From assembly GCF_030272615.1 (NCBI RefSeq), contig NC_081405.1:574907752-574971751 (forward strand): a DNA stretch of 64,000 nucleotides, in the 5' to 3' direction. Source of the stretch: Cryptomeria japonica. Taxonomy: Eukaryota > Streptophyta > Pinopsida > Cupressales > Cupressaceae. Under the pieces are notes generated by a model, which worked only from the letters and a program-made list of their open reading frames with translations, did not search any database and had not been told where the DNA came from. Of the stretch, positions 1 to 11,540 are shown piece by piece (position 1 is the first letter of the stretch; each line of letters starts with the position of its first letter). A program made the translations under genes and the position numbers.

Positions 1-443
1 TTAGGCACTTAAATGTTGTTATAGATGGGGGGAGGTTCTTTAGGAGAAGGAAAAATTGAAACAAGGGAAGCTAACCCATTATCACATCTATGAAATGAAT
101 GCATCATGACAACAATTTTCCTCTTCCAAATGATAACACATGCAAAATATAAGGAAATGTTTAATTTTAACCAATGCAAGCACTTAGAATGTAGATTTAG
201 AAAATGAAATAAATGAGTTCCTAAATCAGATTTGAAATTAGTGATCCCAATTAAGCTATCCACAAGTTCAACTTTGAATTGAAAATTTAGGGTTTTAGCA
301 AAAATTTCCTCTAAATTTTTGAATCTTGCAAAAAATCAAAACTTGTAAATACAAATTTGAATTTGAAATAACATAAACACTCAAAATTGAAAACATAAAT
401 CAGAATTAGAGAAGATTGGAGTTCACGTCGGGTTCACCAAAAA
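1..443 (-). other. Leader of a minus-strand LTR retrotransposon running off the left edge
   Basis: This is the DNA just downstream (on the minus strand) of the LTR at 444-2129. It should be the untranslated leader of an element whose body lies left of the window. It begins with a primer-binding-like site and is otherwise AT-rich. An 84-codon minus-strand frame at 9-263 has no recognisable domain and is not called as a gene. The assignment rests on the LTR boundary and the primer site, because no coding domain is visible. Confidence 0.5.
421..439 (-). promoter_or_regulatory. Candidate tRNA primer-binding site
   Basis: On the minus strand TGGTGAACCCGACGTGAAC starts four bases after the LTR terminus at 444. 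A sequence beginning TGG at this distance from a 5' LTR is the expected position and start for pairing with a tRNA CCA end. I did not identify the tRNA. This site makes the LTR a 5' LTR and sets the element's orientation. Confidence 0.55.
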
Positions 444-867
444 TGTGTGGGGGAAAAAGTGACACTAAGCAAACATGCCCTAATCTCACTTTCAATCACA
501 CACTTGTGGAATATGAAAGAGCCTAGAGGTATCACACAATTGGCTACTTCTTTTTGTGGAAGAGAGAGCCACGGGCTACCTATTAGGATTTCTATTCCTT
601 TGTTGCAAATGATAGATAGAATGATGCAAGTTCAACTACTAGCCCTAGAGTGCAAGTATGAACTCGTAACAAGATTGCAAAATTGAAATTAAACAATGGA
701 AAGCTATAAACACAAGGATAAAAGGAGAATGCAGATGTGTACCTGGGGTTAAAATCTGAGTGGAAATGTTCGGGATGGGGGCATGGGTGCCACTGTCCTG
801 ATTCTGCACCTGAAACTGTTGTTTTGCAACCTGAAAAGCTATCAGAAAAATGTTGAAATTGCTGTCT

Positions 868-985
868 GACAAAAGGACCAGGGCACCCAGCGCCCCTATC
901 CCAGGGACCAGGGCACCCAACACCGTTGTCCTGGCAGGACCAGGGCACCCCACGCCCCTGTCCTGGTCTTTTGCACTGAAATTTG
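868..985 (-). repeat. GC-rich imperfect motif array inside the LTR
   Basis: Three copies of a unit containing GGACCAGGGCACCC alternate with its near reverse complement (GGGGCG...CCTGGTC-like), so the block is rich in short inverted repeats and can fold. A related pair of motifs (GCGCCATGGTCCT and GCACCATGGTCCT) recurs at about 1725-1760 in the same LTR. It contrasts sharply with the AT-rich surroundings. Confidence 0.65.
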
Positions 986-1577
986 ATGTGAAGTTCAGTC
1001 TCCATCTACTTCCGTCGGATCTGCAACTTGCGACGTCGTCCGAATCCTGAAACCTGCACTTATATTTGAAAAGGTATGGTGGGCAGCTATATAGGGTTTT
1101 GCCTTAGTCAAACCCCCGCTTTGGTGATTTCCACCTCCATGAATAGCCAAGTTGTATTGTAAAAGTAATGTGTGTGCAGACCTTGTGTGTGTGCAAGATC
1201 CTAAAATGCAAGTAAGCAAACTAGAGCAACCTAGAAAGTAAACCCTAATTGCTTGTAAATGATAATGTAAGTACTCCAAATCAAGATGCAAAGTTATCTA
1301 AAGCATGAATACACATGATATGATGAAGCTTATGCAAAGACATGAAAACAACATGAAATCATACCCAACCCCAAGGGAGGGGTACAAGCCAATCTTCAGT
1401 CGGTGATCCCCTATTGCTCTTCAATGTCTTCAAAGCCCTAAATGGATGAATGAAATTGATGAATGCTTGATGGATGGATGTTGAATGTTGTTGAAGTCTT
1501 CAAAGATCTGCTCTTTTGCTGCATAGAAGGTCCTTGAAACCAAAAATTCCGATCCTTTCAAATGAAGAAAGAGAGCT

Positions 1578-1585
1578 CTTATATA
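1578..1585 (-). promoter_or_regulatory. TATA box of the LTR
   Basis: TATATAAG on the minus strand lies about 545 bp after the LTR start and is followed by GAGCTC. It is a plausible U3/R promoter for the element. Confidence 0.45.
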
Positions 1586-2129
1586 TGAAACCCTAGGTCC
1601 TAATTTCAACTTTGGGCCGACCTAGAGATTGAATCTCTCACCATTTTCTTGGGGTTAAGCTTTATTTTATGATTGGATCGTGCTCCTAAAATTTCGGGAA
1701 AATGTCCAAGACCATGTGCATGCCGGGCGCCATGGTCCTCTCTGGGCACCATGGTCCTGACAACTTTTCACCAAATTTTCAGGGCGGTCGGATATGATGA
1801 TTTTAGAGAGAATCCCGAAGTTACAGGTGATTTTGAGATGTTTTGACCCCCGAAATCAAGCCCCCAAGTTCAAAACAGGACCTAATTAGGGTTTTTGATT
1901 AAATGATGTATTAGAGGAATAAAATGAAAGGGGCACACTTTAATGAAAAGGGCCCAACTTTATGATATGGGAGATGATAAAATAGAACCTTAGACCTAAT
2001 TAATTTAATTAATTAAGTGCTAAAGGGAAAATGAAATGCAATGCAAAATGCAAAATGCGCCAAGGCGGGTGCTAAACTAGGTGTGAAATTGTACCACCTT
2101 AGCAAGTGCGTACAATTTACGATGCTACA

Positions 2130-2659
2130 GCTGCAAACCCAATCTCCTTTGCGACGCCATCTTCTCCTTTACTATCAATCCATAATTGAACCATTTTAAT
2201 ATTATAATAAATTAAGAACTAAAATCTAAACATAAAATGAACCTTAATATTTTGCATAAGGGAGATTCTTATTTAATATTTTAAATAAGTGACATGCATC
2301 TTTTAATTAAAATTTAATAGGTTTGTATACTTTTGCATTTTTGGCTTAATTTAGGGTGCATTTAGTAAATAATCATATAATAAACAAAGAAAGAAATCAC
2401 TACAATATTTTAAAAATGTAAGTATTATTATATAATTAAAATAAATTTGAATTTTTAAAATTCATAAAATAATATTATCTATTTTTAAATAATTAAAAAT
2501 ATGATAGTTATAACTTTGATTTAAAAATAAATAAACTATTAATTATAATTTTAAAATAAGTTAAACACTAAAATATAAATTAAAAAGCAACTTCTTATTA
2601 TTACTATTTTTATATGGAAAACGGGTTTTTTTTTTTTTTTTTGAAAATAAATTTTGGAA
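2130..2659. other. AT-rich spacer without a gene
   Basis: Sequence between the LTR and the first LINE is mostly A and T, with a 17-18 base T run at about 2625-2642. No reading frame or RNA gene is supported. It resembles the DNA right of the LINE (8640-9400), which suggests the LINE inserted into one AT-rich repeat family. Confidence 0.5.
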
Positions 2660-2692
2660 TTTTTAGACTGGTATTGATCAGAATGGAACCGG

Positions 2693-2840
2693 GGCTCTGC
2701 TCTGTGAATTGAAAGTGAGGAGGATTGCACTTATTGGCTCTGCTATGTGATTTGAAAGTGAGGAGGACCGCACCGATTGGCTCTGCTCTACGAATTGAAA
2801 GCGAGGAGGATCGCGAAGGTGGCTCTACTCTGTGAATTGA
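2693..2840 (+). repeat. 43-bp tandem repeat in the LINE 5' UTR, about 3.5 units
   Basis: Units start with GGCTCTGC or GGCTCTAC at 2693, 2736, 2779 and 2821, each followed by a version of GAATTGAAAG then GAGGAGGA. Tandem monomers at the 5' end of a LINE commonly carry the internal promoter; that role is inferred here. The other LINE has a different monomer in the same place. Confidence 0.75.
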
Positions 2841-3063
2841 CTGCGATTTTGTCCGCACCTTGAAGTTGGAAGCTGGATCACACTCATGGGAGTACTCTGG
2901 CATCTACATGGAGGGGTTTATCTCCTCCACCTGGTTTGCACCTCCTAACTTGCCCATCTACTTTCTCTTTATCTTTCTTTCTTTCATTCTTTCTCTACTC
3001 TGCATTTATTTCAAGTTACTCCACCCCATCTGCCCACCCAGCGCCCCCTAACCCTGGTTTTCG

Positions 3064-4695
3064 ATGGAACCAGAGTAAGATGGTGTTAATACTTCTAACC
3101 CTAAACCCTGCCTGCATACCACTCTAGCCCTAAAAAATTCCTTTGCTGAGACCGTCGCTTCATCTTCTGATGGAGTCTGCTCATCGGCGCACTTCATTAA
3201 GGCTCTTGCAGATGAAGGATCTAGTAAGGCAGGTATGTCCCCTTGCAATACCTCAAACCCCTTCGTTGTTTCACTAAATTCTGAAATGATAAGCAAGATT
3301 GCTTTGGAAAAATGAAGACTATGTGACACTACTATCTTCTTCGCTTGTGTGGATGCTCAAAAATGCCCACCGAGGAAATTTGTAGATGACTGGATTCAGA
3401 ATCTGTGGAATCTCAAATTAGGGCTTACATTTTGTAGACAAATACATAGAGGTCTTTTTCTCATTTTTTTCAACTCGCATGAAGCCCAAATGGCAGCTCT
3501 TAATCGCCAGTACTGGGCGGTAGGGAATACCTCTTTTCGAGCCCTCGCTTGGTCTCTAGAGGCAGTTAATGAGGAACTCCTTGCATTGTCCTCTCCCAGA
3601 TGGGTCATCCTCAAGGATGTCCCCCCTTTTTTGTGTCATTTCATTCCCCAGCTAATGGCACCATTCGGTAAAATCATTCGGGTTGATGAAACTACTAGGT
3701 TGGTGCCCAGCCTAGATGCAAGAATTCTTGTCTGTATCAAGCCCGTAATTGACATTCCGCCTTCTCTAAACCTAGATATTAACGGAGACACATTCGTCTA
3801 TCCGATTGAAATGTTTGGAGGATTGAATGCTTGTTTTCTCTGCAAAAAGGAAGGGTATATTTACAAAAATGGCCCAATTATCAGTCGTAGGAAGCAAAAG
3901 CATAATTCTGATGAAGCAACCGTAAACCCTAAAAAAGTTAATGATACACATCCTCCCCCTATTGTTATTGTTAAACCTAAAGACGTGATGTCCGCAGATC
4001 CTGCTCCCGCTCCTAATGAGGCTAATCCTCTCATCCCCGATCTTGCACCCTTAGCCTCCAAGCCCCTCATCCCTATGTTTGTCCCCTCTCAAAATCCTGT
4101 AGAATCGCTCGCTGATTACTTTCAACTTGTTACCTCAAGAAAGCGAAGACGTAAAATCACCCCCCTTAAAGCCCTAAATCTTAGCCGCTCCTCCTCTGGC
4201 CAAATGGCCTCTTCTCCTAAGCCCCAGGTTCCTGACCAATCCCCTATCAAATATGTGGTTAGAAATATGGTAAATAAGTTGGAAAACCCCAGTCTTGGTG
4301 TTGATGGTGCTAGCATTAGCAATAACCCTACAATGATCCTCAGATCCAGAACCCCCATCCAATCAGTCTCCTCTTCATTTGCAAGACCTAATTCTAATAC
4401 TAACACCATCGATCCCTCGACTCCATCCTCGTTCAAATAACTAGAGGATGGTCATATCATAGAAGTTATATATGCCAATAAGGGTCTAGATGAAATTAGG
4501 CCTAGCACTATGCTCCCTGACTTTCCTGGCTCCCATTTGTCTAGGTCTGTCATAGGAGGAAATGCAGTTACTAGAGATGATCCTCCCAAAACCAGTGAAG
4601 ATGATGAGGATTCTATGAAAGGGCACTCCCTTAAAAAAAAATAGGGTAGGCCTCTAGGCTCCAAAAACAGGGAGAAATATGGTGATCAACAATGA
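3064..4695 (+). pseudogene. LINE ORF1 protein (nucleic-acid binding), broken
   Basis: ORF1 of plant L1 elements binds the element RNA and escorts it to the target. One frame can be followed from an ATG at 3064 to a stop at 4693-4695, interrupted by TAA (3076), TGA (3313), TAA (4438) and a TAG near 4642. The central part (from 3349) looks like the DUF4283-type RRM-like fold seen in plant LINE ORF1, with VDDWIQNLW near its start and GGLNACFLCKKEGYIYKNGP at its end. That last stretch is a degraded zinc knuckle in which His and the last Cys are lost. The C-terminus has GRPLGSKN, an AT-hook-like motif also seen in the second LINE. Only 35 bases separate it from ORF2. Confidence 0.75.
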
Positions 4696-4730
4696 TCTCC
4701 CAACCAGTCCCCCATAAACCCTCCTCTTTG

Positions 4731-7700
4731 ATGAAGTACATATCCTGGAACATTCGAGGCCTTGAGTCGCCCGACAGAAAATTTGTTATTAAAAGGTTTT
4801 TGGACTTGCATAAAAACTTATATTTTCTTATGTTACAAGAGCTTAAGTCTATTGGGTTCTCCCTCGACACAACGCTTGACTTCATTTGGCAAGATGCTAT
4901 CAAAGTCTGTACCAACCACCTGAGAGGTAAAGGAGGAGTTGGGCTCCTTCTTGCCCCTAAATGGGAAATGTACCTCAAGGATAAAGGGACTTCCCCTTGT
5001 AATAGAGCAGTCTGGGCTACCTTTGAGGTTAAGGGTTCTTGCTTCGGCATATGCTCCATTTATGCATCTAATGATTATAAGGAAAGAATATCCCTTTGGA
5101 ATTGGCTAACTTCCCTCCCAAATATTCCCTGGGTCATGGCCGGGGATTTTAATATGACTGAATCATAGAATGACAAGGTTGGGAGACTTCCATTTGAATG
5201 GAAAAAACATAGAAAAGCCTCATTGGGATAGATTCAAAGAACATCTACAACTATTTGACCCCCTGGAAGGCTCCAAACCTGATACCCCCAACCTATGGCA
5301 CACCTGGTGCAATTTTCAACAAAACACTAATAGGATCTACTCTAGGTTAGATAGGTTCTATGCTAATAAAGACTTCTTCTCCTTCTCCCCCAACTAGCTC
5401 GGGAATGTGGTTGCAGTCTTACCAACTACCCTATCTAACCACTTCCCCATTCTAGCCATTATCAACATCAAGAACTCCATCACCCCTAGCCATCCTCGCA
5501 ATAAGAAATTCTTTCTCAATACCTCCTTGCTACAAGATGAGGATGTCCTGCATGCCATCAAATTAATTAGACTCTTCAATCTGCAACTGCATCTCCCCCA
5601 ATCCCCCATGATTAGATGGCAGAGGAACATTTCTTCTTGGCAGAATCTTCTCTAGACCTTTGGCTAGAAGAAAGCTAAGGACTTCAAACTCATAGAACAA
5701 ACTCTTACTCTTTGACTCCATTCCCTAGAGCATGATATTCAACTTCAACCTTCTTCCCCTACCTTGGAAAAGCAGGTTGTCGAGGCTAGAGATATCCTTA
5801 GAAAGCACCAGTAGGTTAAAATCAGAGGTGCCTTCATCAAAGCCCACAACCACTGGCTTCAATTTGGTGATAAGGGCTCTAAAATATTCTTTAAACTACT
5901 CAAACAAAAATAGATCAGGGAAAAAATTGATAGAATAACTATAGATGATAAGGAACTCCTAGATATCAATGACATCAAAGAAGCCTTTGAAGTTTTTTAC
6001 AAGACTCTGTTTACCTCTAAGGATAATGAGGCCACGACAGAAGCCTGTACTAGGTGTAGGACCATTATTCCTAATAGAATCTCTGAGGATGAATGTAGCC
6101 TCCTCAAAGCTAAGCTAACTGTGCAAGAAATCAAGGATGCCATTAAAACTCTTAAGGATAAGAAGGCCCCAGGCTCTGATGGGCTTCCTATTGAATTTTA
6201 CAAATCTAACATTGATTGGATCTCCATCGACCTCTATGATATCTATAATGAAGCCCTTGCCACTGGCACCTTGGGGGAATCCATAAATAGGGTCATGATT
6301 CTCTTAGCCTTTGGCTTTCCTAGAAAGTTTTGTGATTATATTCGAATCCTCCTCAAGGATGCATCCGCCCTGGTTCAAGTCAATGGAACCCTCTCCCAAC
6401 CTATTCCTTTGTCTAGATCAATAAGGCAAGGCTGCCCCCTTGCTCCTGCTTTATTTGTCATTGCTTCTGACTCCCTTTATTATCTCCTTAGAGATGACAC
6501 TCTCTCCCCCCGTGTCTAAGGCATTACCCTACCAGACGACTCTCAACTAATTAACATCCAATTTGTTGATGATACCTCGTTCTTCCTGAAGCTCTCAAGA
6601 CATAATATTGACTCCCTCAATCAAAAACTTGACATTTTCTGTAGAGCATCTGGAGCCCAGATATCCAGGACAAAATCCATCCTACTTGGATGGAAAGATA
6701 ATCCCCCAGACTGGCTTGACTAGTTTGGCTATGCATGGGGAGGACCTACTAAACTAGTCCATTATCTTGGCATCCCCTTCTCGATATCTCCCTCTCTTAA
6801 GGACATGTGGGGCTGGCTTAGGGAAAAAATAGATAGTAAACTCAACAAGTGGGACAATAGGGTCCTATCCCTTGCTGGTAGGATTCAAGTCTGCCAAAAA
6901 ATCCTATCCTCATACAATATCTATTACTCCTCGGTATGGATGTTTAGCAACTACCAAATCTTTGAAATCCAAAGGGCTATCAGATGGTTCCTTTGGTAAG
7001 ATGGGAAGGGTAAAAGGAAAGCCCACGCAGTCAAATGGACTTGGTGCCACTTGGATAAAAAACTTGGTGGGCTGGGCCTCAAGGATCTTAGGCTGCAAGG
7101 CATCTCCGTTGCTACCAAATGGATATTTCACTCACTGGAAGGACAAGAACCCTAGAAAATACTCATCAGAACAATATTCAAAATGATGTTCCTAAAAATG
7201 CCAAAACGTGGAAAGCTCTCCCACTCAGCGACCTAATATCTGGCAGTTTTCCCATGTCTGTCCAAAGCACCTAGGTGTTTAAATCCATCTAGAAAGCCTG
7301 GGAGCATGTGCATGGTCTAATTAACAACTTGAGCATCAACTCTGACAACTCCCTACACGGTGAAAGGTCAATATGGTGGAACTTGCATCACAACTCCAAA
7401 CCCCTTGCTTTAACCCAAGGTTGCTCTACTAAGCACTGGCATAACTAAGGAATCAAGTACATTATGGATATCCTTGAATATGATAGCCTTATTAGCTGGG
7501 AGGCTCTTAGCACTAAATATGATCTCCCTGCATCACATAAAAAGACATACAATATGATTAAAAATGCATGTGTTCCTTTTCACCTCCCCAAAAACACCCA
7601 TGTAGATGCCCATAGATACCTCTCTTTCCTATGGAAGGATGGCTCCACCCTCCCTAAAATCAAAGCCAAATCTATCTATACCCTGCTAAATAGTGACTTC

Positions 7701-8471
7701 TCGGTGATCGAACACATCAACAAACCATGGTATGTTAACCATAACCCCCACACTTGGCAGAAAACCTTTGAGAAGCTCTGGTGATCCCCCATTCCCCCTA
7801 AAATTCAATGCTTCAGATGGTAACTCATTTTAGATAGATTACCCGTTAGGAATAAATCTGTTGAGTATGACCAGTGCTTTGTCTGCAGAAAACCTAAGAC
7901 TGTGCGTCACATATTTTTTGATTGCCCCTTTGCTAGAGAAATTTGTCTTCTGTTCAGAATATCTATTGCAAAATCTATTTTTACTCTTGAGATTGTTACT
8001 GGTTTTATTCATGGACTGCGGAATGATACTAATCTTGTTTGGCAAATATTATCTTCTTACATTCTCTGGTTTATTTGGAAACTTAGAAATGAGGAGAAGT
8101 TCCAAGGCATTACAAGGGAACGTACTGAGTTTTTCAAAAAACTCACACATTACAAAATTGTTGTGCAAGTCTGTTCTGTGATGAACCTCGAGAGAAACAA
8201 GCTACTGTGATTCTTGAAAGATAACAGAGAAACCATGTTTGTTCATGAGATGCAAAACGGGTACGAATGGGCTAGAATCGCAGAGAACTAGACCTCTTTT
8301 GACAAAGCAGTGAAGAACCTGATAAAGGATCTACAGGACAGCAGGCCTGCCCCCTTCAACAGGATTGAGATGTGCTCCCAGATCCTAGCAAGAAAGAAGG
8401 TGGTCTCGATGGAAGGAGAAAAAGGCTGGACTACGTGGCTAGAGGATCAGGATGAGATCCTTCAATACTGA
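4731..8471 (+). pseudogene. LINE ORF2: endonuclease-reverse transcriptase, broken
   Basis: ORF2 nicks target DNA and primes reverse transcription. It starts MKYISWNIRGL, the usual start of plant L1 ORF2. The endonuclease shows MLQELK and AGDFNMTES. The RT has IKTLKDKKAPGSDGLPIEFY and SIRQGCPLAPALF; the catalytic box reads FVDD (normally FADD). Compared with the second LINE, about 300 bp is missing at 6290-6307, in frame, removing the motif with the first catalytic Asp (DFEKAYDRV in the other copy). The C-terminal region has CFVCRKPKTVRHIFFDC, a zf-RVT-type finger. Stops occur throughout (for example 5166, 5395 and 6517) with a frameshift near 5205. The frame ends at 8469-8471 after DEILQY. 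Confidence 0.85.
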
Positions 8472-8639
8472 ACTATTTTTCTATGTCCCCTCTTTTTGGC
8501 TAGAGTGATAATTGTATATAATCCTTTCTCTGGTTCTTCAGTTTGGCGGCAGTGGCCCTGCCCCTTGCTCACTAGTTTTGTATAAACTCTACGTCTAAGT
8601 TTCTTTAGACTCTTGATATTTAATACAAAAAAAAAAAAA

Positions 8640-10769
8640 GTACTTTTAAAAAACTTCATATTTAAAAAATTATATTTTGAAATCTAGATTTTTTTTGGAT
8701 TGGTAATGGGTCAAAGCGGATAAGATGTACATACCCTACCCACTTGTGATATTTGAAATTGTGACCTCTCTTTGAAAAGAACAAGTTCTCCACCACTAAG
8801 CTAACTAACGTTGTACAATTTTGAAATCTAGATTTAAAAGAAACTTCTATTTTAATTTTTTTTGCATGCAACTAATAAATTCCACTAAATCTCGATTTAA
8901 AAGAAAAAAAATATATTTCATTTTTAAATCAACAACACTTTAATTATAATTTAATATAAGTTAAAAGACTAAAATCTACATTTAAAAAGAATTTTGTATT
9001 TTATTTTTTACTTTTTTGCATGCAAATCATTTATATTCTAAAATGAAACGATCTTCTAATTTTTCATTGAGTAAAATTGAGTTAAATCCATCATTTACAT
9101 TTTTAAATATTTAATAAAAAAATATTCATTATGATGTAACTATATAATTTGAAAAAAAATTATAATCTTTCATTTCCATTGAAATAATTTCATATACTAA
9201 ATCTACATTTAAAGGAAACTTTTTTATTTTATTTTTTCTAAATATATAACCTTTTAATCAATTATAAAATTCATAAGAATAAATGGATTTACATTAAAAA
9301 TTGTAAGAAGAAAAAAAAAATATATTATCACTAACAATTTATTAAACATTCATCAAAAATCAATACATTCATTGTATAAGTTACAAAGATTTTACAAGTT
9401 TTTTTAATTTTAAAAGCCCTTCAAATACAAAGGTAGAAAATTGTGTTAGCAAATAGCCATAGCCATGGAAAACTTAACTATGAATATGAAGGCACATAAA
9501 CCCTTTTTCCCTAAGAAGATGGATGGCTTGGTTCAAATGTTTGAATAGAAGATCGCCTAGTATAAGTTCTGACTACACCAAAGAGAATGAGAACCACGGT
9601 TAGTTCCTATATGTACAGAACAATATGAAGACCTCAAGGAATTGACATGATGTATATGACTTTCCAATGCACAAAGGATTTCAGATTCACATAATTGTCA
9701 TGAGAATAATGTAAAAACCTCCCAAAACAGTAAAGTGAATCGACTCAAGAAAGCAAAACTAAGAAAAAAAATCCCAAATCTAACACAATAAAATAAAATT
9801 ATGCTATCATTACTGGTTTGATATACACACAATTTTAAACCTAAAGATGAAGTATATGATACAAAGCTACAAAAATTAGCTTCGAATGAACAAAACAAAT
9901 AAAAATAAAAGTAAACTATACAAAAAATTCAACTTCACGAACATGCCAATAAAATAATCTCTAAAATTTGTTAAATTTATAATCTCTAAAAGGTGCATGC
10001 ATGTGTTCAATGGAGATATGTAGGTGATTGTTTCCCTTGCTAGTTTTATTGTAGATTGTTTTTTCTACCTTCGTCAGAAATGGGTAGGTTTCTATTGTAT
10101 CATTTTGTCTTTTAACAAAAGAGAAAACCATTGCAAACAATGATTTCTATTTTTTTGTAAAAAACAATGCAAGTCGTTTCAATTTCTAGTTTTTTGGATT
10201 GTCAAGCTATTTTTCAGTTTTTTTTTTTTTTAATTTATTTTGTTTTGAAAACGTACAAATTGACAAATTGGTTGATTGTCATATGCACACCAATTTAAAT
10301 GACTTTCATTTATGTAAATATAACTCTTAACTTTATAAAAATTAAATTTATTTTGAAAATAAAAATAATTATATTTTTTATTAATCAAAATAATCTATTA
10401 ATTAAACTTTAAATGAACACAATAATATTGTCTAGAAGAACCACTAATAAAATTTAATTACAAATTGACACACTTAATTTTGATCTTGGAAAAATTCTCC
10501 AAACATCCACTTTAGACTCAAAATGAGCAATCATGTCATTTGTAAATATTATTAAGAAAAACCTACGTGCAAACTGTGCCATGTTCAACATTTATTGGTC
10601 GCCTTCCGCTTTAATATATTCGAAAGTCCGAGATTAGTGTTATCCAACGCTGAATGGTGAGCGTGAAAAGCAGGACAAAACGATGCCAACGGATAAAGAC
10701 TGAGGATGATGAACGATCATGATAACTAATTTAAAATAATAATAAATAATATTAAATTAATTCCTTTTT
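8640..10769. other. AT-rich spacer, no gene seen
   Basis: Mostly A/T sequence. A diverged motif recurs at about 8825, 8970 and 9200 (AAATCTA-ATTTAAA followed by a T-rich stretch and TTTTGCATGCAA in two of them), suggesting an old repeat family that the LINE entered. The more GC-balanced stretch at 10560-10720 has no convincing reading frame. No RNA gene was recognised. Confidence 0.5.
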
Positions 10770-10940
10770 GATTGGCTATTTCTAAAATAAAATAAAACAA
10801 ATGAAAATAAAATGAGATTTCTAAAAATTAAAAACAAAATAAGAGGTTAAAAAAAGTCATTTTAAACAAAAGATTAGAAAAGAAAAATCTATAAGTAAAA
10901 GGGACAAGCAAGAAGTTTAGTAGCATCAATAAGACCATTT
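10770..10940 (+). repeat. Diverged copy of the RING gene's 5' flank
   Basis: The segment resembles 14590-14730, the DNA just before the RING gene. Both have a run of A-rich blocks with AAATAAAATAAGATTT-like words, then a TTAGRAAAGAAAA block, then CAAGAAGTTTAGTAGCA (10910 area) against CAAGAAGTTCGGTAGCA (14703 area). No RING coding sequence follows this copy, so it is the promoter side of a lost or truncated duplicate. Alignment was by eye. Confidence 0.5.
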
Positions 10941-11177
10941 TAAAGAAAAACGTAAATTATATTAAAATGAAATAAAGAAAAAAAAGATAATATCTAAATC
11001 TTTGGTAAATTATTTAAAGAAAAATACAATTAATATAAATGATTTTTGATACAATTGTTTATCTTCAATTTTATAGTAATATTTTTTATTTATTTTAATT
11101 TAAAATTACATATTAAAATAATTATTTTAGTGCTTATTATATATTGATAACTAATTTAAAATTAAACTAAATTAAAA

Positions 11178-11540
11178 ATACTAAATTCAAAGAAAAATAA
11201 GATAAAATTTCTAAAACTAAAATAAAGAAAATAATAGCAAAAATAAAATTATTAAATTTATTTCATAGTTATATTATTGTCTTGTCTATTTTTATTATGG
11301 GATTATGAGACATGCTTTCATTTTGCTAAGAACCACATTATAGTTATAGATTGATGAAAATTTTTCATTTTCTCTTCAATAATAAGAAAAAAGCAAAATT
11401 TTAAAAAAATAATAAATTTTTTTTTTTTAATACTAAATTCAAAGAAAAATAAAATAAAATTTCTAAGAAGCACATTATAGTTATAGATTGATGAAAAATT
11501 TTCATTTTCTCTTTCAATAATAAGAAAGAAGCAAAATTAT
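11178..11540. repeat. Local direct duplication
   Basis: Two blocks occur twice in the same order. AATACTAAATTCAAAGAAAA is at 11178 and 11430. ACATTATAGTTATAGATTGA with its following T-rich and AATAATAAGAAA sequence is at about 11334 and 11470. The second copy is shorter between the blocks. A LINE fragment follows directly after the second copy. Confidence 0.7.

Larger units (their letters stand above)
444..2129 (-). repeat. 5' LTR, 1.69 kb, of a minus-strand retrotransposon
   Basis: Read on the minus strand the segment starts TGTAGCATCG (at 2129) and ends CCCCCACACA (at 444), giving the TG...CA termini of an LTR. It is followed at once by a primer-binding-like site. It holds a TATA box (1578-1585) and a GC-rich motif array (868-985), while its first part (about 1890-2129) is AT-rich. 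The partner LTR and target duplication lie outside the window, so the call rests on termini, primer site and promoter. The TGTAG start resembles the LTRs of the two Tat elements in this window. Confidence 0.6.
2660..8639 (+). mobile_element. L1-type LINE, nearly full length, inactive
   Basis: Non-LTR retrotransposon with a repeated 5' region, ORF1 (3064-4695), ORF2 (4731-8471) and a 3' end in a 13-base A tail at 8627-8639. ORF2 shows apurinic endonuclease, reverse transcriptase and a C-terminal zinc-finger region in the normal plant L1 order. It is a sister of the LINE at 33826-39890: the two align through both ORFs. Stops, frameshifts and a 300-bp in-frame deletion removing a catalytic RT motif make it dead. 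The 5' boundary is approximate, and I could not find a convincing target-site duplication. Confidence 0.85.

Noticed and set aside
2600-8660. Target-site duplication for the first LINE
   Set aside because: Flanks (near 2590-2660 and after 8639) share only AT-rich words; no exact duplication was found.
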